In this document: positions 35,739-43,557 of the stretch, in pieces
How positions within the stretch are numbered: the first letter of the stretch is position 1
Layout of the letters: each line of letters begins with the position of its first letter
Source of the DNA: Streptomyces gelaticus
GTDB lineage: Bacteria > Actinomycetota > Actinomycetes > Streptomycetales > Streptomycetaceae
DNA: 64,000 nt
Assembly: GCF_014649535.1 (NCBI RefSeq)
Contig: NZ_BMTF01000024.1
Span: 56,781-120,780, forward strand
Direction: 5' to 3'
Translations under genes and position numbers: made by a program
The notes under the pieces: model-generated
Seen by the model: the letters and a program-made list of their open reading frames with translations, nothing else
Told to the model about the DNA's origin: nothing
Databases searched by the model: none

Positions 35739-36841
35739 GACCCGGTGCCTTCCGCCGCCGGACGCGGGCTTTGCCCGCCGCCCGGTGCCGCCACCAGACC
35801 GGCGTACGCGGCGCAGCCGTGGCGGCGTACCAGCGCCACCGGGCCCTGGTCGTGCTGTCGGCGGGCCGCCGTCAGATCGAGCAGCGCACCGGCGGCGCCC
35901 GAGGCCAGCGCATCGGCCGCCGCGACCACCTCGGGCAGCGTGCCCAGCTCCCGGCAGTCCCCGCAGTAGGAACCGGCCGGTGTGCCGGGCGACCAGCGCT
36001 GCCGCAGGTGGGCCGGGCCGACCGTGCGGACGAGACGCAGCAGCGGCGAGCCGAGCGTTCGCGCCCGTACGGCGGACCAGTCGTCCTGTGCGACATGGCC
36101 GAGCCGCAGATGGGGCGGTACGGGGCGGCGGTCCACGGTGTCCTGGTTGCAGCAGGCCAGGACCGTGCCGTCGAAGGCGACCACCGGCCAGGCGGCCATC
36201 GCGCACGGCAGCGCGTCCCCGCCGTCCGGCACGGTCCGGGCCGGGCGGGCCCAGGACGCCGCCCGGCCGAACGGCCGCACCTCGTTGACCAGGGACGGCA
36301 CCGTGCCGCCGAAGGTCCGGTCGATGTCCGCGGTGACGTCCGCGAGATAGCCGTCGTCCGCACCGGTCCCGGTGAGATGGAAGCTGACCGCCACGCCCAG
36401 TGCCCGGATCTCGCGCACCGCGCGGAACACCGCGGCCCGGGGCACCTCCCGCTCGTGCGGCAGGTCGAGGCTGGCGGAGAAGTGGTCGAGCGTGCGCACC
36501 GCCCGTAGCACCGGGTCCGGGACTTTGCCGGACCGGGCGAAGAACATGCCGCTGAGCAGCGCGGTCCGGGTACCGGCGGCCCGCGCTGAGCGGGCGAGCG
36601 AGGCCACCAGGCCCGGCCGGAGCAGCGGTTCGCCCCCGGTCAGCATCATCACCTCGGGCCGGTCGGCGGCGGTGAACGAGGAGACGAACCGCTCCAGCTC
36701 GTCCGCCTCCGGTTCCTCCCGCACCCGTGGCCCGGAACCGGTGGAGCAGTGGGTGCAGCGCAGCGGACAGCGGCGGGTGAGGGTGACCAGCACTCCACCG
36801 GCCGGGACCGGCCGCAGTCCGACGAGTTCGGCGAGCTCCAT
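35735..36841 (-). CDS. Radical SAM protein with SPASM/twitch-like C-terminal cysteines
   Basis: A 368-aa radical SAM enzyme. The CxxxCxxC cluster is Cys25, Cys29 and Cys32 (TRRCPLRCTHCST), and the SAM motif is TGGEP near residues 68-72. The C-terminal part has Cys213, Cys230, Cys231, Cys293 and Cys296 (YCGDCREL), suggesting at least one auxiliary Fe-S cluster as in peptide-modifying SPASM/twitch enzymes. The ATG 36841 follows GAAGGAG. It heads the operon radical SAM, diiron protein, 66-aa peptide. A peptide substrate is therefore likely, either the 66-aa peptide or the divergent 51-aa precursor; which one cannot be told from sequence. Confidence 0.85.
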   Translation of the reverse strand: MELAELVGLRPVPAGGVLVTLTRRCPLRCTHCSTGSGPRVREEPEADELERFVSSFTAADRPEVMMLTGGEPLLRPGLVASLARSARAAGTRTALLSGMFFARSGKVPDPVLRAVRTLDHFSASLDLPHEREVPRAAVFRAVREIRALGVAVSFHLTGTGADDGYLADVTADIDRTFGGTVPSLVNEVRPFGRAASWARPARTVPDGGDALPCAMAAWPVVAFDGTVLACCNQDTVDRRPVPPHLRLGHVAQDDWSAVRARTLGSPLLRLVRTVGPAHLRQRWSPGTPAGSYCGDCRELGTLPEVVAAADALASGAAGALLDLTAARRQHDQGPVALVRRHGCAAYAGLVAAPGGGQSPRPAAEGTGS

Positions 36842-37196
36842 CCGGCCGTCTCCTTCGGGCGTAGGGGCGCGGCGCGCGGCCGCCGTGCGCGGGTGCGGGT
36901 ACAGCGTCCCGGCGGACGGTTCGGCACCGGTCCGAAACCGGTTCGGGGCCGGTATGGGCGCAGGCCGGAGGGTGTCCGGCGGCCCGCCGCCGGCCCCGGT
37001 GGCCGCTCGCCCTCTCCCGTCCACCGCCGGTGAACTGCCGGGATACCGCCGCCATACCGGCGTCGAGCCGTTTGCCAGGCCGGCGCTCCTAACTTTCTGG
37101 TCAGCGGCAGGCACCCGCCGGCCGCAACCGGAAGAACCGGGGCACGCCCCGGAACGACCGGACACCGCAGAGTCATACGAGTGGACGGAGACCACC
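36842..37196. promoter_or_regulatory. Divergent promoter region of the radical SAM operon and the lanthipeptide precursor
   Basis: These 355 bases hold no gene. Between 36918 and 36947 there are interleaved dyads (CGGTTCGG, CCGAAACCG, GGTTCGG) that could bind a regulator acting on both operons. A strong GGACGGAG ribosome site precedes the precursor ATG. Confidence 0.45.
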
Positions 37197-37352
37197 ATGG
37201 CCGAGAACACCAAGCCCGCCGGCGACGACAACGAGACCCCCGAGGTCGAGGCGCACTCCGTGCTGGACCTCCAGGAGACGGCCGTCAACAGCGAGCGCGA
37301 GATCGACGGCAGCTGCGTCAGCACCGTGAGCCTCATCCTGTCGGAGCAGTAA
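37197..37352 (+). CDS. Class III-type lanthipeptide precursor, single internal cysteine
   Basis: A 51-aa peptide: an acidic leader (MAENTKPAGDDNETPEVEAH) with the class III recognition motif SVLDLQETA (LDLQ at 23-26), then a core containing Ser32, Ser39, Cys40, Ser42, Thr43, Ser45 and Ser49. The core part SCVSTVSLIL recalls SapB/AmfS-type Sx2S repeats, but where those end in Cys this one has Ser49, and the only Cys lies before the Ser/Thr cluster. The gene has a good ribosome site and stands before an MFS exporter gene and LanKC on the same strand. It is the natural substrate of that LanKC. Confidence 0.8.
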   Translation: MAENTKPAGDDNETPEVEAHSVLDLQETAVNSEREIDGSCVSTVSLILSEQ

Positions 37353-37371
37353 GGGCTGATGACCGGGCCGC

Positions 37372-37409
37372 GGCGCCACCCCGGGGAAGCGACCTTCCTC
37401 CGTGGCGCC
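37372..37409 (+). terminator. Hairpin after the lanthipeptide precursor gene
   Basis: GGCGCCAC (37372-37379) pairs with GTGGCGCC (37402-37409) over a 22-base loop, 19 bases past the precursor stop. It may protect or partly terminate the short precursor message. The 220-bp gap to the exporter gene holds no other gene. Confidence 0.4.
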
Positions 37410-37572
37410 CGGCCGGCCGAATCGGGGCGGCTCCGTCGACCACGGAGACCGCCCCGCCTCGATTTTCCGGACCGGGCCCCGGGCTCACCGGGCCCCGACC
37501 CCCTGCCAGGCCGTCGCCTTCGCCGGGCCACCGGCCGAGCCCTGTCCCCGAACCACCGACCGGGAGCCGACG

Positions 37573-38946
37573 ATGGCCGCCTCGCTACGAAACAACCGGG
37601 ACTTCCGACTGCTGTGGATGAGCGGCCTGTTCGCCGTTCTCGGCACCCAGATGACCGCACTGGCCCTGCCGCTCCTCGTGCTCCGCGAGACCGGATCGGC
37701 CGTGCAGGCCGGTGCGATCAGCACGGTGTCCGTCACCGCGGTCCTGATCACCATGCTCCCCGGCGGGGTGATGGCCGACCGGGTGGAGCGCCGCAGGCTG
37801 ATGCGCCTGTGCGACCTGGGCAGCTTCTGCGTCGTCGGCGCCCTCGTCGTGGCGGTGTGGACCGGACACGTCCCCCTGCCCCTGGTGCTGCTGGTCGCGG
37901 GCGCGGGCGCGATCATCGGCAGCCTCTACGGGCCCGCCGCGTTCGGGCTGATGCGGAGCGTCGTGCCCCCCGAGGACATGGGCACCGCGACCGCCCGCCT
38001 CCAGGCCCGTACCGCCACAGCACGGCTGGTGGGGCCGATGGTCGGGGGCGCCCTGTTCGGTCTGCACCCGGTCCTGCCGTTCCTCGCCGAGGCCATCGGG
38101 CTCCTGCTGTCCACGGTCTGCGTGGCCCTGGTACGTACCCGGTCCAGATCCGAGGCCAGGGCCGGATCCGCCTTCAGCAAGGCCGAGTTGACCGCCGGGC
38201 TCTCGTTCCTGTGGCGGCTGCCCTATCTGCGGACCGTGCTCCTGGTCTTCGGACTCGGCATGAACTTCGCCTTCGGGGCCCTGACGTTCACCGCGCTCAC
38301 CGTCTTCTCGGGCGGCGGGAGGTCCGGGCTCGGCGGCGGCACCGTCGTCACCTTCATCTCGGTCGGCGCCCTCACCGGCGCGCTCCTCGCGCCCCGGCTG
38401 CGCCCCGAGCGCCACACCTGGGCGCTGATCGCCGCCACCTGCTGGTTCTGCGTGGCGAGCGCGCTCGCCATGGCGTGGATCCGGGTCCCGTTGTTCGCCG
38501 GGCTGCTCTGCGCCGCCTGCATGTGCCTGTCCACCGTGGCCAGCATCGGCTTCCTCTCCACCCTGCTGGCCGTCACCCCCGGCGACCGGGTGGGCAGGGT
38601 GCAGAGCGCCGCCGGATTCCTCTCCTCGCTGGTCCAGCCGTTCGGGCCGCTGGCCGGGGGCGCGCTCCTCACCGCCTTCGGCAGCCGGACGACGTTCGGG
38701 GCGATCGCCGGGGTCCTCGCGGTGTCCGCCGCCGTCGTCACGTTCGCCCCGTCCGCCCGGTCGGGCTCGGCACCGCCCGAACCGTCCGCATCGAACGCCC
38801 CGTCCGACCCGGAACCGTCGGACGCGGCGGACGCACGGCCCGTACCGGACGCACGGCCCGTACCGGGCGCACCGCTCGCGCCGGGCGCACCGGCCACGGC
38901 CGAGACCCCCGCGGACCGCACCGGGGCCGGCAGCCCCCGCCCCTGA
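37573..38946 (+). CDS. MFS transporter, probable exporter of the lanthipeptide
   Basis: A 457-aa major facilitator protein with twelve predicted helices and the motif GGVMADRVERRRLMRL between helices 2 and 3. It belongs to the EntS/MFS_3-like group of exporters (RNNRDFRLLWMSGLFAVLG at the start, RTATARLVGPMVGGALFG). The last 55 residues are a Pro/Ala/Asp-rich tail with a repeated ADARPVPDARPVPGAP pattern. It lies between precursor and LanKC, so export of the mature peptide is likely. Class III systems more often use ABC exporters such as RamAB, which makes an MFS here somewhat unusual. Confidence 0.85.
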   Translation: MAASLRNNRDFRLLWMSGLFAVLGTQMTALALPLLVLRETGSAVQAGAISTVSVTAVLITMLPGGVMADRVERRRLMRLCDLGSFCVVGALVVAVWTGHVPLPLVLLVAGAGAIIGSLYGPAAFGLMRSVVPPEDMGTATARLQARTATARLVGPMVGGALFGLHPVLPFLAEAIGLLLSTVCVALVRTRSRSEARAGSAFSKAELTAGLSFLWRLPYLRTVLLVFGLGMNFAFGALTFTALTVFSGGGRSGLGGGTVVTFISVGALTGALLAPRLRPERHTWALIAATCWFCVASALAMAWIRVPLFAGLLCAACMCLSTVASIGFLSTLLAVTPGDRVGRVQSAAGFLSSLVQPFGPLAGGALLTAFGSRTTFGAIAGVLAVSAAVVTFAPSARSGSAPPEPSASNAPSDPEPSDAADARPVPDARPVPGAPLAPGAPATAETPADRTGAGSPRP

Positions 38947-38969
38947 CCACGAACCACAGGAGGTATGCC

Positions 38970-41540
38970 GTGCCCGGCATCCAGGAGACCCAGTTGTACT
39001 GCCTCGCCGACCGCCGCTACTACGAGACCCCGGCCCGGCTGCCCGACGAGGACACCCGCTACCCGCTCGACCGCGCCGAACCGCCCGTCGGCTGGCGGCG
39101 CGGCACCGGCGGCCTGTGGACCGCGCTGCACCCCGCCTCCGCCCAACTGCCCGAGCAGGGCTGGAAGATCCATGTCTCCACCGTCCCGGAGGAGGCCGAA
39201 CTCACCCTCGCCGATACCGCCCGCATCTGCCTGGAACAGGGGGTGGCGTTCAAATTCCTGCGCAGCACCCGCGCCCTGCGGCTGATGTCGGCGAAGTACA
39301 TGAACCGGTCCGGCGCGGGGAAGTTCATCACCCTCTACCCGGAGGACGAACCCGCCCTGCTGAAGCTGCTCGACGCCCTGGGCGAGGCGCTGGACGGGCG
39401 CAGCGGACCGTACATCCTCAGCGACCTGCGGATCGGGAACGCTCCCGTGCACGTCCGCTACGGCGCGTTCGTCGAACTCTGGTGCCGGGACGCCGACGGG
39501 GAACGGGTCCGCGCGATGCGCCACCCGTCCGGCGCACTGGTCCCCGACACCCGGGGCGTGGTCTTCCGGATACCGGAGTGGCTCACCGTCCCCGAGCCGC
39601 TGCGCCCCCATCTCGCCGCCCGTGCCGCCGCCCGCGACGACGGCTTCCCGTACGTGGTCACCAAGGCGCTCCAGTTCTCCAACGCGGGCGGCATCTACCT
39701 GGCCGAGCACCGCACCACCAAGCAGCAGGTGGTGCTGCGCGAGGCCCGGCCGCACTGCGGACTCGACCCCGCCGGGGACGACGCCGTCACCCGGCTGCAC
39801 CGTGAGCACCGGGCCCTGACCCGGCTCGCCGGACTCGACTGCGTGCCGGAGGTGTACGACGTCCGCACGGTCTGGGAACACCACTTCCTGATCGAGGAGT
39901 ACATCGAGGGCACCACCCTGTTCGACGAGATCGTGGAGCGCTTCCCGCTGGTGCGCGGCGAACGCACCCCCGCCGAACTCGACGCCTACTGCGACTGGGC
40001 ACGGTCCGTCACGGACGGGCTCGCACAGGCCCTGGACCGCATCCACGCCCGCGGATTGCGGTTCGCCGACGTGCACCCCGCCAACGTCATCATCCGCCCC
40101 GACGGCCGGGTGGCCCTGATCGATTTCGAGTACGCCACCGACCTCGACGACCAGGACACACCACTGGCGGGTGCCCCCGGACTCCAGGCACCGCTGGGCC
40201 CCGACCGGAGCGGGGCCGAGGCGGACGCCTACGCGCTCTGGGCGATCTGGCTGCACATCCTGATGCCGCTGATGGAGGTGGCCGACCACGACCGCGGCAA
40301 GGCCCTCACCCTGGAACGCTGGGCCCGCGACCGCTACCGGCTGGGCCCCGACGCGGGGCCGCCGCGGCCGGCCGTCCTCGCCCACGGCCTCCCGGCCGGC
40401 AGCGGCGAGGCGACGGTGGACGCGCTGCTGCGCGGCCCGGCCCCCGACTGGCCGGGCATCCGCGAACGGCTCGTCGCCGGCATCCGCGCCGGGGCCGCCC
40501 CGGACCGCACCGACCGGCTCTACCCCGGCGACCTGACGGGATTCGCCACCGGAGGAGTGTGCGCCGCGCACGGTGCCGCCGGGGTGCTGTACGCCCTGGA
40601 CCGCGTCGGCGCCCCGGTCCCCGACGAGCACATCGACTGGCTGGCGCGCACGGCGCTGCGCCGTGCCCCGGACACCCCCGGCGGGCTGTTCGACGGGCTG
40701 CCCGGCATCGCGCTGGTACTGGCCCGGCTCGGCCGCCGCGAGGAGGGGCGCGAACTACTCGACCGGGCGCTGCGGGCCCCCGCGTCCGCCTCCGCCGACC
40801 TGCTCACCGGCCGGGCGGGAACAGCGCTGGCGGCCCTGCGCCTCGCCTACGACGGCGACGGTCCCACCGACCGGGAACTGCTCGACCGGGCCCTGCGGAC
40901 CGCCTGGGAACTCGACTCCCTGGTCCGCGGCGAGGACGTCGACGGCCTGACCGCCCCGCACTCCGCCGGACTGCTGACCGGTCTGTGCGGAGCCGCGTTC
41001 CTCCAGCTCGAACTGTACGGGCGCACCGGCGAGGACTGGCTGCTGGACGCCGCCGGGGCGGCGCTCGCCCGGGAGGCGGGGCACTGCGTGACCATGCCGG
41101 GCGGCAGCGTGCAGGTGAAGGACGGCAAGCGCCATCTGCTCTACCTGGACCAGGGCAGCGGCGGCGTGGCCCTGGTCGCGCAGCGCTATCTGGCCCACCG
41201 GGAGGACCCGGTGCTCGCCGCGCTGCTGCCTGGCGTCGGGCAGGGTTGCGTCCTGGAGTTCATCCGCGAACCGGGGCTCTTCAGGGGCCGCAGCGGACTG
41301 GTGGCCACCGCCCACCAGCTCTCCGGCACCAGCCCCGGACCCGAGGTGCTGGACTCGGTGCGGAACCTCTCCTGGCATCTGGTCGCCGAGCAGGACCGCT
41401 TGCTGGTGCCGGGTGCCCGGCTGCGCCGGTTCTCCGCCGATCTCGCGACCGGTGCGGCGGGCGTGCTGCTCGCCCTGCACACGGTGTTCGCCGCCCCGGA
41501 CGAACGGCCCGACCTGCTGGACGTGCTGACGCTGGGATGA
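38970..41540 (+). CDS. Class III lanthionine synthetase (LanKC)
   Basis: An 856-aa three-domain enzyme. The N-terminal lyase domain (about 80-210) has FKFLRSTRALRLMSAKYMNR and GKFITLYPED. The Ser/Thr-kinase domain (about 235-490) has RFADVHPANVIIRPDG (catalytic Asp and Asn) and ALIDFEYATD (metal Asp). The C-terminal LanC-like cyclase (about 530-850) has GVCAAHGAAGVLYAL and LLTGLCGAAF but not the Cys-Cys-His zinc set, which places it in class III rather than IV. It phosphorylates, eliminates and cyclises Ser/Thr with Cys in the 51-aa precursor. GTG 38970 follows AGGAGG at 7 bases. RamC, AmfT and LabKC are the model relatives. Confidence 0.92.
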   Translation: MPGIQETQLYCLADRRYYETPARLPDEDTRYPLDRAEPPVGWRRGTGGLWTALHPASAQLPEQGWKIHVSTVPEEAELTLADTARICLEQGVAFKFLRSTRALRLMSAKYMNRSGAGKFITLYPEDEPALLKLLDALGEALDGRSGPYILSDLRIGNAPVHVRYGAFVELWCRDADGERVRAMRHPSGALVPDTRGVVFRIPEWLTVPEPLRPHLAARAAARDDGFPYVVTKALQFSNAGGIYLAEHRTTKQQVVLREARPHCGLDPAGDDAVTRLHREHRALTRLAGLDCVPEVYDVRTVWEHHFLIEEYIEGTTLFDEIVERFPLVRGERTPAELDAYCDWARSVTDGLAQALDRIHARGLRFADVHPANVIIRPDGRVALIDFEYATDLDDQDTPLAGAPGLQAPLGPDRSGAEADAYALWAIWLHILMPLMEVADHDRGKALTLERWARDRYRLGPDAGPPRPAVLAHGLPAGSGEATVDALLRGPAPDWPGIRERLVAGIRAGAAPDRTDRLYPGDLTGFATGGVCAAHGAAGVLYALDRVGAPVPDEHIDWLARTALRRAPDTPGGLFDGLPGIALVLARLGRREEGRELLDRALRAPASASADLLTGRAGTALAALRLAYDGDGPTDRELLDRALRTAWELDSLVRGEDVDGLTAPHSAGLLTGLCGAAFLQLELYGRTGEDWLLDAAGAALAREAGHCVTMPGGSVQVKDGKRHLLYLDQGSGGVALVAQRYLAHREDPVLAALLPGVGQGCVLEFIREPGLFRGRSGLVATAHQLSGTSPGPEVLDSVRNLSWHLVAEQDRLLVPGARLRRFSADLATGAAGVLLALHTVFAAPDERPDLLDVLTLG

Positions 41541-41686
41541 CCACTCTCTCGCCTGACATCGTGCACGGCACGGCCAGCGACAGCCCTGCGTAGCCCTGAC
41601 CAGCGATAACAATGTGCATGGCAGCTCCTACTACGATTGCGGTGCTTGAACGGACCGTCGTTCCTGGCTGAGCAAGGAGAAGCGCT

Positions 41687-42460
41687 GTGCCCCTGGTGTC
41701 TGTCGTGATGCCCGTGTACAACTCGGCAGCCACTCTCGGCGCAGCAGTCCGGTCGGTGCTCACGCAGACCCATAGCGACCTGGAGCTGCTGGTCACCGAC
41801 GACAAGTCCTCTGATGGCTCCATGGATCTGCTCATGGAGTTCGCCCGGCAGGACAAGCGCGTCCTGCCCGAATCGGCACCCGAACAGGGCGGTGCCGGTC
41901 GGGCACGCAACCTTGCTATCGAGCGGGCCCGGGGGGACTACATCGCCTTCCTCGACAGTGACGACATGTGGCTTCCGGAGAAGACTGAGCGGCAAATCGA
42001 ATTCGCTGCGGCAGGTAATGCGCCTTTGACGTTCACCTCCTACTACAAGATGGATGCCGATCACGAGGGTGAAAGCACCGACTTCATCCCGAATGGGCGC
42101 GTGGTCCGAGCGAGAGAGTATGTGGACTACCGCACCATGCTGGTCCGGGATTACATCGGCGCGCTGACCGCCATGTATGACCGCAACATCCTCGGCACGC
42201 GGCTGATGCCGGAAATGCGGAAGAGGCAGGACTACGCCCTGTGGCTGTCGATCATGCGTGACGGTGCTGCCGCCCGGGGCCTTTCCGAGCCGCTGGCGGT
42301 GTACAGGGCCCACCAGGCAGGATCGCTGTCCTCCAACAAGATGTCGCTCGTCCCGTACAACTGGTCGCTGTACCGCGAACACGAACGGCTGTCCGTCCCC
42401 CGGGCGACGCGGGCGCTGGCTGGCGCTGTGTGGCAGTCGCTTCGTAACTCGCGGATCTGA
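41687..42460 (+). CDS. Family 2 glycosyltransferase
   Basis: A 257-aa soluble GT-A enzyme of the TuaG type: SVVMPVYNSAATLGAAVRSV, VTDDKSSDGS, FLDSDDMWLPEK (the DxD motif) and KRQDYALWLSIM near the C-terminus, which holds the acceptor-side Asp. It uses an NDP-sugar and an unknown acceptor. Third-position GC is visibly lower than in the neighbours (codons such as TCT, AGC, GAT, GCT), which points to a different origin from the LanKC gene 146 bp upstream. It could glycosylate the lanthipeptide or surface polymers; there is no direct evidence for either. Confidence 0.85.
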   Translation: MPLVSVVMPVYNSAATLGAAVRSVLTQTHSDLELLVTDDKSSDGSMDLLMEFARQDKRVLPESAPEQGGAGRARNLAIERARGDYIAFLDSDDMWLPEKTERQIEFAAAGNAPLTFTSYYKMDADHEGESTDFIPNGRVVRAREYVDYRTMLVRDYIGALTAMYDRNILGTRLMPEMRKRQDYALWLSIMRDGAAARGLSEPLAVYRAHQAGSLSSNKMSLVPYNWSLYREHERLSVPRATRALAGAVWQSLRNSRI

Positions 42461-42599
42461 CTCTCAGCGAGACCCGGGCGACGATCCGTGGGGTGCTGGA
42501 TCTGTGCGGGGGTGGCCAACAGGGGCGGGACAACGCGAGTTCGACCCTCAGCGGCGCCAAAAAGTTAATATCGACTGAGCCTCGGCGGGGGAGGGCATT

Positions 42600-43391
42600 G
42601 TGGCAGGCGCATCCGATGATCATTCCACTGCCAAGTTGTGGGCACTGCTCGGGGGAATCGCATCCCTGCTGTCGATCCTGACTTGGCTGGGCGCGAGCAA
42701 TGCGGCAGAGCTGAAGGACCTGTTGGCCGACTCGCCCCCATCCGGTTCCGGCTCAGCCCCGTACACGCCTCCGACCGTCCACAATCCCGATAACCCTGAC
42801 ACCAGTGAGGGGAGCACTGACGAGTCCGGCCCCGAGCCTGACGAGTCCGACCCCGAGCCGTCGACACCCATTCCGGATCCCACCGAAGAGGCGTTCAAAG
42901 CCATCTCGGCCGGCGACTGCCTGACGGTCTACGACACGGGCCGCCGGGGCACCACCAGCATCGACTGGAGCGTCGATGTTCCGCCGGATCCCGTGTCCTG
43001 CGCCGGCGAGCAGGCGCTGGTCCGGGTGACCGCCACCGACACGGCCTGCCCCACCGGTTACGGGAAGTCGTACTGGAGCTACCAGTCCGCCACCACCGGC
43101 AACACCACGAAGCTCTGCCTCACCCGCATCTACCACGCCACCTACTGCATGCTCGGCCAGCAGTCCGGCGACTCGATCTCCCTCGGCACCATGACGTCCG
43201 TGGCCTGCCGACGCGAGCCGGTGCCCGCCCCGTACAACCAGATCATGCACATCACAGGCGTCTACCGCGCCCCGGCGGGCGCCAACGCGAACAACTGCCG
43301 CCGGGTGGCAGGCGACCAGACGCGCTACTGGGCCTGGCTGGTGGACGACGGCGCCACGCTGCTGTGCACCATGATCTACCAGGGCGGCTGA
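42600..43391 (+). CDS. Membrane-anchored LppU/SCO3897-like extracellular protein
   Basis: A 263-aa protein. A hydrophobic anchor lies at about residues 13-30 (LWALLGGIASLLSILTWLG), followed by a Pro/Ser/Asp/Glu-rich spacer (about 42-95) and an extracellular domain that starts FKAISAGDCLTVYDTG. That domain has about eight cysteines, the pattern of the LppU family (GDC...SC...C), and ends CTMIYQGG. The family's function is unknown; members of actinomycetes are cell-envelope proteins. The GTG start at 42600 is supported by GGCGGGGGAGG upstream. A truncated sortase gene follows in opposite orientation. Confidence 0.7.
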   Translation: MAGASDDHSTAKLWALLGGIASLLSILTWLGASNAAELKDLLADSPPSGSGSAPYTPPTVHNPDNPDTSEGSTDESGPEPDESDPEPSTPIPDPTEEAFKAISAGDCLTVYDTGRRGTTSIDWSVDVPPDPVSCAGEQALVRVTATDTACPTGYGKSYWSYQSATTGNTTKLCLTRIYHATYCMLGQQSGDSISLGTMTSVACRREPVPAPYNQIMHITGVYRAPAGANANNCRRVAGDQTRYWAWLVDDGATLLCTMIYQGG

Positions 43392-43399
43392 CCGCCAAC

Positions 43400-43545
43400 T
43401 CAGTTCCCCCCAACCCCCGCCCAAGTACGTCCGCGGGAGGTCCGGTTCAGCCGCCCGCTCACATGGGCGGAGACGATGACGTTCGCCGAGTAGCTGGGGT
43501 GCGGGTGTCGAAGGTGCCGCCGCAGGTGACCAGGCGGAGCACCTG
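43400..43545 (-). pseudogene. C-terminal fragment of a class E/F sortase gene
   Basis: On the minus strand the sequence reads QVLRLVTCGGTFDTRT, then after a frame slip SYSANVIVSAHVSGRLNR, ending at a TGA at 43400. This is the sortase C60 ending with the catalytic Cys in the LVTC motif. Everything before it is missing: the SARP gene ends 12 bp upstream. The gene was truncated, probably when the RiPP/regulator segment joined here, and then gained a one-base frameshift. Confidence 0.7.
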
Positions 43546-43557
43546 AGAACAGGGCCG

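Noticed and set aside
38970..41540. Class IV (LanL) assignment for the LanKC enzyme
   Set aside because: The cyclase domain lacks the paired Cys and Cys-His zinc ligands that class IV enzymes keep, while the precursor has a class III LDLQ motif.
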